From Arcicella lustrica (lineage in GTDB: Bacteria; Bacteroidota; Bacteroidia; Cytophagales; Spirosomataceae), in assembly GCF_034930985.1 (NCBI RefSeq), contig NZ_JAYGIM010000022.1:9210-73209 (forward strand): DNA of 64,000 nucleotides, in the 5' to 3' direction. The notes under the pieces are model-generated. The model was not told where the DNA came from. It searched no databases and saw nothing but the letters and a program-made list of their open reading frames with translations. A program made the position numbers and the translations under genes. Each line of letters starts with the position of its first letter. Within the stretch, counting starts at the first letter, position 1. Shown here piece after piece: positions 36,701-44,668 of the stretch.

Positions 36701-37573
36701 CAACAAACTTATGGTGAAGTTTCATTAATTCCGACGCCTGCATTCTTGTATGGTTTAAAACCAGACGAAGAAATCTTGATTACAATTGATGAAGGAAAAA
36801 CAATTATTGTAAAATATTTGTATAAATCTGAACCTGACGAATCTGGACTTCGTACCGTTACTTTTGAATTGAACGGACAAGCTCGAAGAATTAAAGTATT
36901 AGATAAAAACATCAAAATTGAACGTGCTCAACATACTAAAGCTTCGGCTAAAGGCGATATTGGCGCACCTTTACAAGGTCGTTTGAGTAGAATCTTGGTG
37001 AAACCAGGCGATGAAGTAAAGAAAAATGCACCATTGTATATCATTGAAGCCATGAAAATGGAATCAATCGTTTCTTCTCCATTCGAAGGTATCGTTTCAA
37101 GAGTTGTTCTGAATGAAGGAACGGTAGTTGAACAAGAAGATTTAGTATTAGCCGTTGAAGAAGCCACTTTACCTGAGCCAGACAAAGAAGAATACTTATT
37201 CGTTTATGGTACGCTTAGAAAAGACTTCGGAAATGAATTACATAAACTAATTACTCGTAATTCTGAATTTATCGGAATAGCTGATTATCAAGGGAAAATG
37301 TACAATATCGGTGAATATCCGGGTATTGTAGTTTCTGATGATGCCAATAGCAAAGTAATTGGTGAATTGTATAAACTTTCAAATTCTTTAAGATTAATAA
37401 GAATTTTAGATGAGTATGAAGAATTCTATCCAGAAAATATTGCTGAAAGTGTTTTTGTAAGAAATGCCGTTTCAGTGAGTATTGATGGAACAACTTATGA
37501 AGCATACGCATATCTGTACAATCATCCGACAGACGGTTTACCAGAAATAACAAGCGGTGATTTTTTAGCCTAG
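33716..37573 (+). CDS. pyc: Pyruvate carboxylase fused to a C-terminal gamma-glutamylcyclotransferase-like domain
   Basis: A 1285-residue protein; pyruvate carboxylases are usually ~1150. Domains: biotin carboxylase ~8-460 (LLVANRGEIAIRI, KAAAGGGGRGMRVVR, EVNPRIQVEHTITEE), carboxyltransferase ~535-810 (YTDTTFRDGHQSLLATR, metal site HLHTHDTA), PYC/OADA domain ~830-1030, and biotinyl domain with K1114 in EAMKMES. Then, without stop or new Met, residues ~1159-1285 form a GGCT/AIG2-like domain (YLFVYGTLRKDFGNE, EYPGIVVSD, LDEYEEFYPE with the catalytic-type Glu, YAYLYN). The carboxylase part makes oxaloacetate from pyruvate, feeding the TCA cycle and gluconeogenesis. The role of the tail is unknown. 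Confidence 0.95.
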   Translation: MAQPYVQKINSLLVANRGEIAIRIMRAASELGIRTVAVYTFEDRYSLHRYKADEAYQIGKDDEPLKPYLDIEGIIKLCKEKKIDAIHPGYGFLSENVTLARRCREEGIKFIGPSPEAMDALGDKVAAKVAARIAQVPMIEDSKEDLINYDIALSEARKIGFPVMVKAAAGGGGRGMRVVREEESLEKAFSEAKNEAKNAFGDDTIFIEKFIDQPKHIEVQLLGDQHGNLVHLYERDCSVQRRFQKVVEVAPSFGLKEETRQKLYQYALSIGKAVNYYNAGTVEFLVDKDENIFFIEVNPRIQVEHTITEEVTGIDIVRTQILIAQNYKLSDSNIFILKQEDIPLNGYAIQCRITTEDPANGFKPDFGTIIAYRNAAGFGIRLDEGSSYPGVKISPYFDSMLVKVSARGRTLKGASERLSRALTEFRIRGVKTNIPFLKNVITHPVFQKGKCVVQFIDSHPELFDFKTSRDRSTKVLRYLGDVVVNGNPDVKVKNERTFRTPVVPAFDAFAAYPAGNKQLLDSMGADKFSQYIKEQKQILYTDTTFRDGHQSLLATRVRTKDMVAVAESYAKNFPQLFSMEVWGGATFDVAMRFLNESPWKRLEAFREAMPNMLLQMLFRGSNAVGYSAYPDNLIEKFVEKSAETGIDVFRIFDSLNWVEAMKVSIKAVRERTNAIAEASICYTGDVFTNEKYSLQYYLDMARQLEDEGAHILAIKDMAGLLRPYQAQLLVTELKKALSIPVHLHTHDTASIQAATYLKAIEAGVDIVDCSLGSMSGLTAQPNFNSVVAMMQGNERECPINLPLLNQYSTYWEDIRQLYYPFESELKAGTAEVYDNEIPGGQYTNLRGQAIALGVGDKFELMKSNYVEANKLFGDIVKVTPSSKVVGDMAIFMTANSLTAEDVYAKGATLSFPESVKDFFKGGLGQPYGGFPKQLQEIILKGETPLTTRPNDTIPPIDFGKDFEDFKTKFPENEQGELDYLSYKMYPKVYEDYYKAQQTYGEVSLIPTPAFLYGLKPDEEILITIDEGKTIIVKYLYKSEPDESGLRTVTFELNGQARRIKVLDKNIKIERAQHTKASAKGDIGAPLQGRLSRILVKPGDEVKKNAPLYIIEAMKMESIVSSPFEGIVSRVVLNEGTVVEQEDLVLAVEEATLPEPDKEEYLFVYGTLRKDFGNELHKLITRNSEFIGIADYQGKMYNIGEYPGIVVSDDANSKVIGELYKLSNSLRLIRILDEYEEFYPENIAESVFVRNAVSVSIDGTTYEAYAYLYNHPTDGLPEITSGDFLA

Positions 37574-37597
37574 ATAATCATTGACTTGAAAATTCAT

Positions 37598-37627
37598 GAA
37601 GAGCCTTGGAGAAATTCAAGGCTCTTC
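37598..37627. terminator. Hairpin after pyruvate carboxylase
   Basis: GAAGAGCCTTG/CAAGGCTCTTC arms (37598-37608 with 37617-37627). The T run after it is short, so it may be a weak terminator. Confidence 0.6.
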
Positions 37628-37725
37628 TGGTTTTATTCCATTCAAAAAAGAGAATGTCATAAAGCGCAAAGCAAATCACTTCTTTATCTTTGTAAGAATT
37701 TATTTCATCAAAAACTATCAACAAT

Positions 37726-38736
37726 ATGACCATTGAATTAAGAAGCGATACTTTTACAAAACCTACACCTGCGATGTTAGAAGCAATGTTTTCGGCGGAA
37801 GTTGGAGATGATGTTTTTGAAGACGACCCAACCGTCATTGCTCTCGAACAAAAAACAGCTACCATGTTTGGCTACGAAGCAGGATTATTCTGTACTTCTG
37901 GCACAATGACCAATCAAATAGCCATCAACGTCCACGTAAAACAAGGTGACGAAGTAATTTGCGATGCTCTCTCTCACATTTATTTATACGAAGGCGGAGG
38001 TATTTCAGCCAATTCTATGGCTTCTGTTAATTTATTGCAGGGAGATAGAGGAAGATTAACGGCTTCTCAAATCAAAGAAGTAATTCAGCCTGACAATATT
38101 CATCATCCTATTTCAGCTTTAGTTTCTTTGGAAAATACCGTCAACAAAGGCGGTGGTGCTTATTATCAATTAGCTGATATTCAAGACATCAAAAAGCTTT
38201 GCATCGAAAACAGCATTCCTTTACATTTGGACGGAGCGAGAATTTTCAATGCTTTGGTAGAAACACAGGAAAGTCCTTTGGAATATGGCAAATTATTTGA
38301 TTCCATTTCAGTCTGTCTTTCAAAAGGTTTAGGAACGCCAATTGGTTCTGTATTATTAGGCACAAAAGACTTTATCAAAAAAGCCAGAAGAGTAAGAAAA
38401 CGTTTGGGCGGAGGCTGGCGACAAGCAGGATATTTGGCAGCAGCAGGTATTTACGCACTAGATAATAATATTGAAAGACTAAAAGAAGACCATGCTCGTG
38501 CTAGAATAATCGGCGAAACAATGGCAAAACTGCCAGAAGTAGAAGAGATTTTACCCGTAGATACCAACATCGTCATTTTCAGATTAAATGAAAAAATACT
38601 TTCATCTGATTATGTTCAGCAATTGCACGAAAAAGGTATTAGAGCCGCAACTTTTGGCAAACACTTAGTTAGATTTGTAACGCATTTAGATTTTACGGAT
38701 GAACATTTAGAGGAGTTTCAGAAGAGAGTTTTATAA
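37726..38736 (+). CDS. Low-specificity L-threonine aldolase
   Basis: A 336-residue PLP-dependent fold-type I enzyme that splits L-threonine or L-allo-threonine into glycine and acetaldehyde. Motifs: ELRSDTFTKPTPAMLEAM, GDDVFEDDPTV, CTSGTMTNQIAI, LENTVNKGGGAYY, HLDGARIFNA, and the PLP-lysine region SVCLSKGLGTPIGSVLLG. C-terminal domain ends RFVTHLDFTDEHLEEF. Typical length. Lone gene, followed by a terminator at 38745-38770. Confidence 0.93.
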   Translation: MTIELRSDTFTKPTPAMLEAMFSAEVGDDVFEDDPTVIALEQKTATMFGYEAGLFCTSGTMTNQIAINVHVKQGDEVICDALSHIYLYEGGGISANSMASVNLLQGDRGRLTASQIKEVIQPDNIHHPISALVSLENTVNKGGGAYYQLADIQDIKKLCIENSIPLHLDGARIFNALVETQESPLEYGKLFDSISVCLSKGLGTPIGSVLLGTKDFIKKARRVRKRLGGGWRQAGYLAAAGIYALDNNIERLKEDHARARIIGETMAKLPEVEEILPVDTNIVIFRLNEKILSSDYVQQLHEKGIRAATFGKHLVRFVTHLDFTDEHLEEFQKRVL

Positions 38737-38744
38737 ATGATATT

Positions 38745-38770
38745 AGGCACAGTATTTATTTACTGTGCCT
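38745..38770 (+). terminator. Intrinsic terminator after threonine aldolase
   Basis: AGGCACAGTA/TACTGTGCCT stem (38745-38754 with 38761-38770) followed by T5. Confidence 0.85.
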
Positions 38771-38825
38771 TTTTTAATGTCATCTGTATTGTGTAAATTT
38801 ATCCTAACACTAAACAACTTTATTG

Positions 38826-39293
38826 ATGCAAAGTAATGCCCAAACTCCCGACCAATACATTGAAGAATTGCCTGAGGACAGAAAAATCGCCATCAGCAAT
38901 TTAAGAAAAGTAATTCAGGAAAACTTACCTGAAGGTTTTCAAGAAACAATGAGCTATGGTATGATTGGCTATGTAGTACCACATTCACTTTACCCAAGTG
39001 GGTATCATTGTACTCCGAATCTCCCACTCCCTTTTTTGAATATTGCTTCACAGAAAAACTTTATTGCGGTTTATCACATGCTTGTTTACTCTGACCCAAA
39101 TATCAATCAATGGTTTGTAAACGAATTCCCCAAGCATTCTAAATCTAAATTGGATATGGGAAAAAGCTGTATCAGATTCAAGAAATTAGACCAAATTCCA
39201 TTTGAATTAATTGGAGAGTTAGCTTCTAAAGTAACTGTTGATGAATGGATTAAGATTTATGAAGCACAATTGAAACGGGAAACAGAATTTTAA
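38826..39293 (+). CDS. DUF1801 (YdhG-like) domain protein
   Basis: A 155-residue cytoplasmic protein of the DUF1801 family: TPDQYIEELPEDRKIAISNLRKVIQENLP, then the conserved ETMSYGMIGYVV and MGKSCIRFKKLDQIPFELIGEL. The ATG at 38826 is preferred over a TTG one codon earlier. The family has a PF08818-type fold of unknown activity. The VapBC-like pair follows 56 bp later but probably has its own promoter. Confidence 0.88.
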   Translation: MQSNAQTPDQYIEELPEDRKIAISNLRKVIQENLPEGFQETMSYGMIGYVVPHSLYPSGYHCTPNLPLPFLNIASQKNFIAVYHMLVYSDPNINQWFVNEFPKHSKSKLDMGKSCIRFKKLDQIPFELIGELASKVTVDEWIKIYEAQLKRETEF

Positions 39294-39323
39294 GTACCCA
39301 ATTTTTACTTAAATATTTTTCAT

Positions 39324-39331
39324 TAATTTTG
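39324..39331 (+). promoter_or_regulatory. Candidate -7 element of the second toxin-antitoxin pair
   Basis: TAATTTTG fits TAnnTTTG and lies 18 bp before the antitoxin ATG. No clear -33 TTG was found, so support is partial. Confidence 0.4.
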
Positions 39332-39349
39332 TATAAACTACTAAAAGTC

Positions 39350-39565
39350 ATGGACAATATCCTATTATATAACAAACTGATTAATTTGCCTGAAAACATG
39401 AAAGCTGAAGTGTCTGATTTCATAGATTTCCTCCTAAGTAAATCGCAAAAGAGTAATCAAGAACCTGAAAAGCCTAAAGCAAAATTTGGTAGTGCAAAAG
39501 GTATGTTTACTATTAAAGAAGATTTTGATAAACCTTTGGACGATTTTAATGAATATATGAATTAA
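39350..39565 (+). CDS. Antitoxin of a VapBC-like pair (DUF2281)
   Basis: A 71-residue DUF2281 antitoxin (ATG 39350): ILLYNKLINLPENMKAEVSDF, IDFLLSK, then a proline/lysine linker and the toxin-binding tail FGSAKGMFTIKEDFDKPLDDF. The earlier TTG at 39329 would start inside the -7-like element, so it is rejected. Its stop codon overlaps the toxin start by one base (TAATG), indicating translational coupling. Confidence 0.9.
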   Translation: MDNILLYNKLINLPENMKAEVSDFIDFLLSKSQKSNQEPEKPKAKFGSAKGMFTIKEDFDKPLDDFNEYMN

Positions 39566-39948
39566 TGAAAAATCTACTTGATACTCATACATTAATTTGG
39601 TTTTTGAATGGAGATTATAATTTGTCGGAAAATGCGAGAAAAGCGATAGAACACAAAAATGCCATTAATTATGTTAGTATTGCAAGTTTGTGGGAAATAG
39701 CCATAAAAGTGAGTTTGAACAAATTAGATTTACACTCTCCCTTTCATAGCATTGCTGAACAAATTAATTTTAATGGTTTTCAGCTTCTTTCAATAACATT
39801 TGAAGATACTTTAATACTCTCAAGCTTACCTTTTCATCACAGAGACCCATTTGATAGAATTATTATATCACAAAGTATTTCTAAAGAATTAACAATCATT
39901 TCAAAAGATAGTTATTTCAATGCCTACGATGTAGTTACAATCTGGTAA
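39565..39948 (+). CDS. PIN-domain ribonuclease toxin (VapC-like)
   Basis: A 127-residue PIN-domain protein: LLDTHTLIWFLNGDYNLS (first Asp), YVSIASLWEIAIKVSLNKL (Glu), and LPFHHRDPFDRIIISQSISKEL (second and third acidic residues), then ISKDSYFNAYDVVTIW. This is the DUF2281-linked PIN subgroup. The pair differs in both partners from the VapBC-like pair at 25088. Confidence 0.92.
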   Translation: MKNLLDTHTLIWFLNGDYNLSENARKAIEHKNAINYVSIASLWEIAIKVSLNKLDLHSPFHSIAEQINFNGFQLLSITFEDTLILSSLPFHHRDPFDRIIISQSISKELTIISKDSYFNAYDVVTIW

Positions 39949-40040
39949 TTCTTAAAATCTATTTTTATTCTTATTTTAGTCACAAACAAATCCAGCTAAA
40001 TCATTCCACTTTTTGAATTATCTTTCAGAAAAATTCAAAA

Positions 40041-42074
40041 ATGAAAATACTTTTATCCTTACTCTGCTTTATAAATTCCTTTGCTTTGGTGGCTCAAACA
40101 GACTCAAGTTTGAAAGTCACTGAACTTCAACCTGTTATTATTAGCTCTTCTCGTTTTGTTGGAAAGGATATTCAAAGGCCTTTGGCTGTTACGGTTATCG
40201 ACCAAACTCGTTTACAAACTGGACAATCCAAACTTTCAATGTTCGATGCGCTCGGTGCCGTGCCTGGCGTTTTTGCCATGAATTCTGAAAACTTCGCCCA
40301 AGATTTACGCATTTCTATTCGTGGTTTTGGTGCAAGAGCTTCTTTTGGTATTCGTGGCTTGAAGGTTGTGATGGATGGCATTCCAGAATCTATTCCAGAC
40401 GGAACCGCAAAAGTTGGCAATTTAGACATGGGTTTAATGGAACGCATGGAAGTAATTAAAGGACCAACTGCTGGTTTGTATGGCAATGCTTCGGGTGGCG
40501 TAATTAGTCTTTTTTCAGAAACGCCTAAAACTTTTTTTGCCGAAGCACAAGCTACTTTCGGCTCTTTTGGGTTTCAAAGATTACAATTTAAAACGGGTCA
40601 AGAAATTGGGAAAGTCACTTATTTTTTCAATGCTTCTCGTTTGACAAGTACTGGTTATCGTAATCACAGTGCTTTAGAACGTAATTTTTTCAATGGAAAA
40701 GTAATTTATAAGTTTTCAGATAAAAGTAATCTGAGTGTTTTGATGAGTTATGTGGATAGTCCAAAAGCAGAAGACCCAGGAGGATTAACGCAAGCAGATA
40801 TTGACAAAGATAGACGACAAGCCAGACAATTAAACATAGACTACAATGCTTACGAGACTTTTCAACAAGCAAAAATAGCCTTGATTTACGATCAAAAAAT
40901 TGGCGAAAAACATCAAATCAATGTACGAGCATTTTACTTAAATCGTGATTTTAGTAATCTGCAAGCTTTTGAAGCAAACGGACAAATTGCCTTTAAAAGA
41001 GATTTTTCTGGCGGAGGTTTCAACTATCAATTCACTGAAAAAAAATATAGATTAAAAGCAGGATTAGACCTTGAAAATCAAGAGGATAATCGCCAAAGAT
41101 ATGATAATAAAAAAGGAGAAAGAGGCAATTTAAAACTCGACCAAATTGAATCTTTCAGCAATATCGGTACATTTATCTTGCAAGAATATACTTTCAATCA
41201 TCAATTCAGACTTTCATTAAATACTCGTTTTGATGATATTCAATTAAAAATTTTGGATAAATTCTTGAGTGGTGGCGACGAATCTTCAACACAGTCTTTT
41301 CAGCGTTTTAGTCCGATGTTAGGATTTTCGTTTGCTCCAACAGCCAATCAATCTATTTACACCAATATTTCAAGCAGTTTTGAAACGCCATCTTTGAATG
41401 AATTATCCAATAATCCATTGAATACTGGCGGTTTTAATCCTGATTTAAGTCCTCAGAAATCAAGAAATTTTGAATTGGGTTATAAAGGTATTCTTAGTAA
41501 AAAATTAAGATTTGACCTAGCCCTTTTCACGATTGAAGTACAAGATGAGATTGTTGCTTACCAAATTGCAGGACAAGCAGGAAGAACATTCTTTAGAAAT
41601 GCAGGTTTATCTAACCGAAAAGGTATTGAAGCTGGTTTAACCTACAAAATATTGGCAGGTTTAACTACTTATTTGAATTATACTCTCTCCGATTTTGCTT
41701 ACAAAGAATACCAAACAACTGCTGGAAAATTTGATGGAAATACTTTGCCGGGCATTCCGAAACATAATATTTATTCGGAGTTTAGATATTTCGATAAATC
41801 TGGTTTATTTGGCATTGTTCAGTTAAGAAGTATCAGCAAGATTTATGCGGATGATGCGAATACTGTAACTAATAATGGATATTTCACAGCAAATGTACGA
41901 GTGGGCTATCGTAAGCAAATTGGAGCTTTAACTTTAGAACCTTTTATCGGTATTAACAACTTAACGAATACCGTTTACAATGCCAATGTTCAAATCAATG
42001 CTACAGCAAATCGTTATTTTGAACCCGCTTCTGGAAGCTTTTTGTTTGGAGGAATTAGTGTGCGAGCGTTTTAG
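40041..42074 (+). CDS. TonB-dependent receptor (FecA-like)
   Basis: A 677-residue outer-membrane receptor. Signal peptide (ILLSLLCFINSFALVAQ); plug domain ~35-150 (ELQPVIISSSRFVGKDIQRPL, FDALGAVPGVFAM, SIRGFGARASFGIRGLKVVMDG, MEVIKGPTAGLYGNASGGVI); then a 22-strand barrel ending EPASGSFLFGGISVRAF with the terminal Phe. There is no STN domain and no carboxypeptidase-like extension, and no SusD partner. Likely import of a siderophore, heme or cofactor; the ligand cannot be predicted. Lone gene. Confidence 0.94.
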   Translation: MKILLSLLCFINSFALVAQTDSSLKVTELQPVIISSSRFVGKDIQRPLAVTVIDQTRLQTGQSKLSMFDALGAVPGVFAMNSENFAQDLRISIRGFGARASFGIRGLKVVMDGIPESIPDGTAKVGNLDMGLMERMEVIKGPTAGLYGNASGGVISLFSETPKTFFAEAQATFGSFGFQRLQFKTGQEIGKVTYFFNASRLTSTGYRNHSALERNFFNGKVIYKFSDKSNLSVLMSYVDSPKAEDPGGLTQADIDKDRRQARQLNIDYNAYETFQQAKIALIYDQKIGEKHQINVRAFYLNRDFSNLQAFEANGQIAFKRDFSGGGFNYQFTEKKYRLKAGLDLENQEDNRQRYDNKKGERGNLKLDQIESFSNIGTFILQEYTFNHQFRLSLNTRFDDIQLKILDKFLSGGDESSTQSFQRFSPMLGFSFAPTANQSIYTNISSSFETPSLNELSNNPLNTGGFNPDLSPQKSRNFELGYKGILSKKLRFDLALFTIEVQDEIVAYQIAGQAGRTFFRNAGLSNRKGIEAGLTYKILAGLTTYLNYTLSDFAYKEYQTTAGKFDGNTLPGIPKHNIYSEFRYFDKSGLFGIVQLRSISKIYADDANTVTNNGYFTANVRVGYRKQIGALTLEPFIGINNLTNTVYNANVQINATANRYFEPASGSFLFGGISVRAF

Positions 42075-42208
42075 ATATGGGATTTGGGATTTCTGTCGTC
42101 GGATTAATTAAACCTATAAGGATTTATATAATTGACTAATAATAAGAACTTTAACCTCAAACCCTTATAGGTTTATATTCTCAATTAATTTATTCTAAAT
42201 ACTTATCT

Positions 42209-42790
42209 ATGAAAAATTATGAAAAAATTAAAAATACATTGGTAAATGAAAATGAAGAAAAAGCATTTAAGTTATTAAAGAGTATTGAACTGGATATAGC
42301 AATGTATTCCTCTTCTTTAATTGATTCATTTGTAGCTTTAAAACCTTGTCAGGTGAAAAATGATATTGCCATTTTACTTTCTGAAATTAGTAATGAAGAT
42401 TTTGTTCCAATTGTTATCAATGATGTTAAAAAATATCTCAATGGTGAAGACATTGGGTCATTAATATATTCTCTACTTGATAAAAATATAGGAGATTATG
42501 TTGTTGATATAATTGACATTTTATGTAACCTTAATCCTAAAAAGGACAATTTTGAAGCCTTTGAAATGATTCATTTAATCTTGAAGGAATATGAAGGAAA
42601 AGTTTCAAAAAAAGATATAAACACATCTATTCTGTTAATTAATAATACATTAAAATCAACAGAAAAAAATGAACAGCGATATAACTATGTAAACTGGTGT
42701 TTGAATTGGCTACTACAAAAAAAAGCCATTATTGAGTTTATCGATAAAATGGAACAAAATCCTGACATTTCACTGGATGATTCTCACTGA
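42209..42790 (+). CDS. Protein of unknown function, helical, HEAT-like
   Basis: A 193-residue acidic, all-helical cytoplasmic protein not recognised (start KNYEKIKNTLVNENEEKAFKLL; repeat-like LLSEISNEDFVPIVINDVKKYL, IGDYVVDIIDILCNLNPKKD). The pattern suggests HEAT-like repeats. It is unusually AT-rich. It lies just before tmRNA, and its 3' end overlaps a small minus-strand frame. Such small helical proteins beside tmRNA are sometimes immunity or island genes, but nothing here proves it. Confidence 0.65.
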   Translation: MKNYEKIKNTLVNENEEKAFKLLKSIELDIAMYSSSLIDSFVALKPCQVKNDIAILLSEISNEDFVPIVINDVKKYLNGEDIGSLIYSLLDKNIGDYVVDIIDILCNLNPKKDNFEAFEMIHLILKEYEGKVSKKDINTSILLINNTLKSTEKNEQRYNYVNWCLNWLLQKKAIIEFIDKMEQNPDISLDDSH

Positions 42791-42942
42791 TTCTTTCCCT
42801 GCATTTCTCTAAGAGAATCTACAATTATTATCTCTGAAAATCTGTTGGTAAAATATTTTTTTCCAAACTCTTCAAAAATTATATTATCTTCGCCATCCCA
42901 AAGAATGAAACATTTCATTTCATTTGAGGTTCTTTTAATCAT
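42784..42942 (-). CDS. Small ORF or gene remnant next to tmRNA
   Basis: A 52-residue frame (MIKRTSNEMKCFILWDGEDN to REMQGKNQ) that starts 2 bp from the tmRNA 5' end and ends inside the 3' end of the plus-strand gene. Its first ~25 residues resemble a broken frame on the other side of tmRNA (LKRTSDDSIETIFFFDEEN, 43739-43891). It could be a remnant of a gene family into which the tmRNA region recombined. Weak support. Confidence 0.25.
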   Translation of the reverse strand: MIKRTSNEMKCFILWDGEDNIIFEEFGKKYFTNRFSEIIIVDSLREMQGKNQ

Positions 42943-42944
42943 TT

Positions 42945-43339
42945 GGGGGCGACCGGTATTGACAGCTTGTGCAGGTCGGTGGTAAGCACGTCGGGAGTTG
43001 GTCTAATCTCCTGTTAAAAATTAGTCCGAAAAACAATCGGCAATACTCAGTATGCCATGGCAGCTTAATCCTTAAAGGATTTCGTTTTGGATAGTTATCA
43101 ACGGAGTTGGAGCTATTCGCCACACCCCACTCGGCTAAACTCTGCCGCTGGGATACGGGGTGTCGAAACGCAGAGTCGAATGTTGTGATTTCTCTAAGCA
43201 AACATTTAGTACAAAGAGGATAAGGATAGTTTAAGGTCCGGCTTGAACCCTGCCTATCTCGAAAAAATAATCAAGACTAAACGTGAAGAAAGCTATCGAG
43301 TTCCTTGTCTGGACGAGAGTTCGAATCTCTCCGTCTCCA
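42945..43339 (+). ncRNA. ssrA: tmRNA (transfer-messenger RNA)
   Basis: The 5' end GGGGGCGACCGGTATTGACAG and the 3' end GAGAGTTCGAATCTCTCCGTCTCCA form the tRNA-like domain: the acceptor stem pairs GGGGGCG (42945-42951) with CGTCTCC (43332-43338) with two G-U pairs, and the T-arm is GAGAG TTCGAAT CTCTC. CCA is not encoded. The tag reading frame starts at GGC 43039 and reads GNTQYAMAA then TAA (43066-43068). It rescues stalled ribosomes and adds this tag for proteolysis. A terminator follows at 43346-43376. Confidence 0.97.
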
Positions 43340-43345
43340 CTCCTT

Positions 43346-43376
43346 AAACCGCTTATACAATGTGTATGAGCGGTTT
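43346..43376 (+). terminator. Intrinsic terminator of tmRNA
   Basis: A 14-bp stem (43346-43359 with 43363-43376, one G-U) followed by TTGTTTT. Confidence 0.9.
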
Positions 43377-43738
43377 TTGTTTTATATGCCTTTCCGTATT
43401 CTTCCTAAAACATTCTATTTATTATACCCATTAGTACAATTGTCTTCCTGAGAATTTTTCTAAAAAGAACTCTTATTGTTCTAGTTTACTCTAAACATTT
43501 TCTAGTAAGTAATGGAGTTTTTCTTATCTACTTTGCAATTTTTCTGACAAGTTTTTTTCTATAGACTTTGTACTTTTTCCTATATATTAGACGGAATTGT
43601 TAAAAATAATATATGTAATTGATTGGAAATTAGTTATTTATATGCTATCAAGAGTGATAATTGGTTTTTTTGTATCAATCCATTATTTTAATAAAAAAAT
43701 CACCAACACCTGCCTAAGTAATGCACCAATTACAAAGA

Positions 43739-43891
43739 CTATATTTCTATCACAAAATAGAGATAATTTTCTTCATCGAAGAAAAAAATAGTTTCAATAG
43801 AATCATCGGATGTTCTTTTTAATTTGAGTCGTAGGAGAGAACTTGAGACTAATTGTAGATATTGGCACAAAGAACCTCTATTTTGTCGCTT
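43739..43891 (-). pseudogene. Probable gene remnant resembling the small ORF left of tmRNA
   Basis: An open stretch without a start codon ends RLKLKRTSDDSIETIFFFDE..VIEI, stop at 43739. The segment LKRTSDDSIETIFFFDEEN resembles IKRTSNEMKCFILWDGEDN at 42784-42942 on the other side of tmRNA. Its origin is unknown. Confidence 0.3.
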
Positions 43892-43898
43892 TTATACC

Positions 43899-43928
43899 TT
43901 GTTTATTTACTGTTAAAGCTTAGGTTTG
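43899..43928 (+). promoter_or_regulatory. Bacteroidota-type promoter for the VOC-family gene
   Basis: TTG (43899-43901), 19-base spacer, TAGGTTTG (43921-43928): an exact match to the TTG-N17-23-TAnnTTTG consensus, 27 bp before the ATG at 43956. This is the clearest sigma-A promoter in the window. Confidence 0.75.
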
Positions 43929-43955
43929 TGTATAAAGAATTTAAACTAAAAAACT

Positions 43956-44393
43956 ATGGCACTCATCAATCCTCACATTAACTTTAACGGAAATGCCGAA
44001 GAAGCATTTATTTTTTACAAATCTGTATTTGGTGGAGAATTCGCAACGATTGTGCGTTTCAAAGACCTTGCTGGTCCTGAATTTACAGTTTCAGAAAATG
44101 AAGCAAACAAAATAATGCACATTGCTTTGCCGATTGGCAACAACGTTCTGATGGCTAATGATGTTCCCGAAATTATGGGAAAAACAAACGAAAATGAACA
44201 CAGAAGTAAAATTTCAATCAGTGCAGAAAGCAAAGAAGAAGCCGACAAATTATTTAACGGACTTTCAGAAGGCGGACAAATTGAAATGCCTATTGCCGAC
44301 AGTCCTTGGGGTTCATATTTTGGTATGTTTAGAGACAAATACGGAATTGAATGGATGGTAGATTTTGACCCAAATTATAAAGGACAGATTTAA
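43956..44393 (+). CDS. VOC-superfamily protein (PhnB-like)
   Basis: A 145-residue beta-alpha-beta-beta-beta protein of the 3-demethylubiquinone/PhnB-like VOC group: INPHINFNGNAEEAFIFYKSVFGGEF, IMHIALPIGNNVLMANDVP, PIADSPWGSYFGMFRDKYGIEWMVDFD. Members may be metal-dependent dioxygenases or resistance proteins; the activity here is unknown. Cytoplasmic, lone gene behind a good promoter. Confidence 0.9.
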   Translation: MALINPHINFNGNAEEAFIFYKSVFGGEFATIVRFKDLAGPEFTVSENEANKIMHIALPIGNNVLMANDVPEIMGKTNENEHRSKISISAESKEEADKLFNGLSEGGQIEMPIADSPWGSYFGMFRDKYGIEWMVDFDPNYKGQI

Positions 44394-44668
44394 TCGTAGC
44401 GTCACTTGTACCTAAAATGAATTCTGTTTTAACCGAATAAAGTATTATGAATTACTGCTTTTCTACTAGTTCAGAAAGACAAGTAGAAGAGTTGATAAAT
44501 AGTTTGTTACTCATGGCATGACTCTGAGTCATGCCATGAGTTTAAATACATCTACAATCAATCCTCAGCACCTTCAAATCCTCCCTTTTACAGCTTTCAA
44601 ACCCCAACAACAATTTACTGAGGGAAATGTGCTAATTTTGTGTTTGTATTTTTATTTATATTACACGC

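Larger units (their letters stand above)
43377..43955. other. Gene-poor AT-rich region downstream of tmRNA
   Basis: 579 bases with no convincing complete gene. It contains a broken minus-strand frame (43739-43891) and the promoter at 43899-43928. A 64-residue plus-strand frame at 43597 has no family features and biased composition. Confidence 0.5.

Noticed and set aside
42935..43201. 88-residue minus-strand frame across the 5' half of tmRNA
   Set aside because: The stretch is fully explained as tmRNA, including acceptor stem, tag frame and terminator.
43597..43791. 64-residue frame downstream of tmRNA
   Set aside because: Low-complexity, AT-driven composition and overlap with the minus-strand remnant; no evidence of coding.
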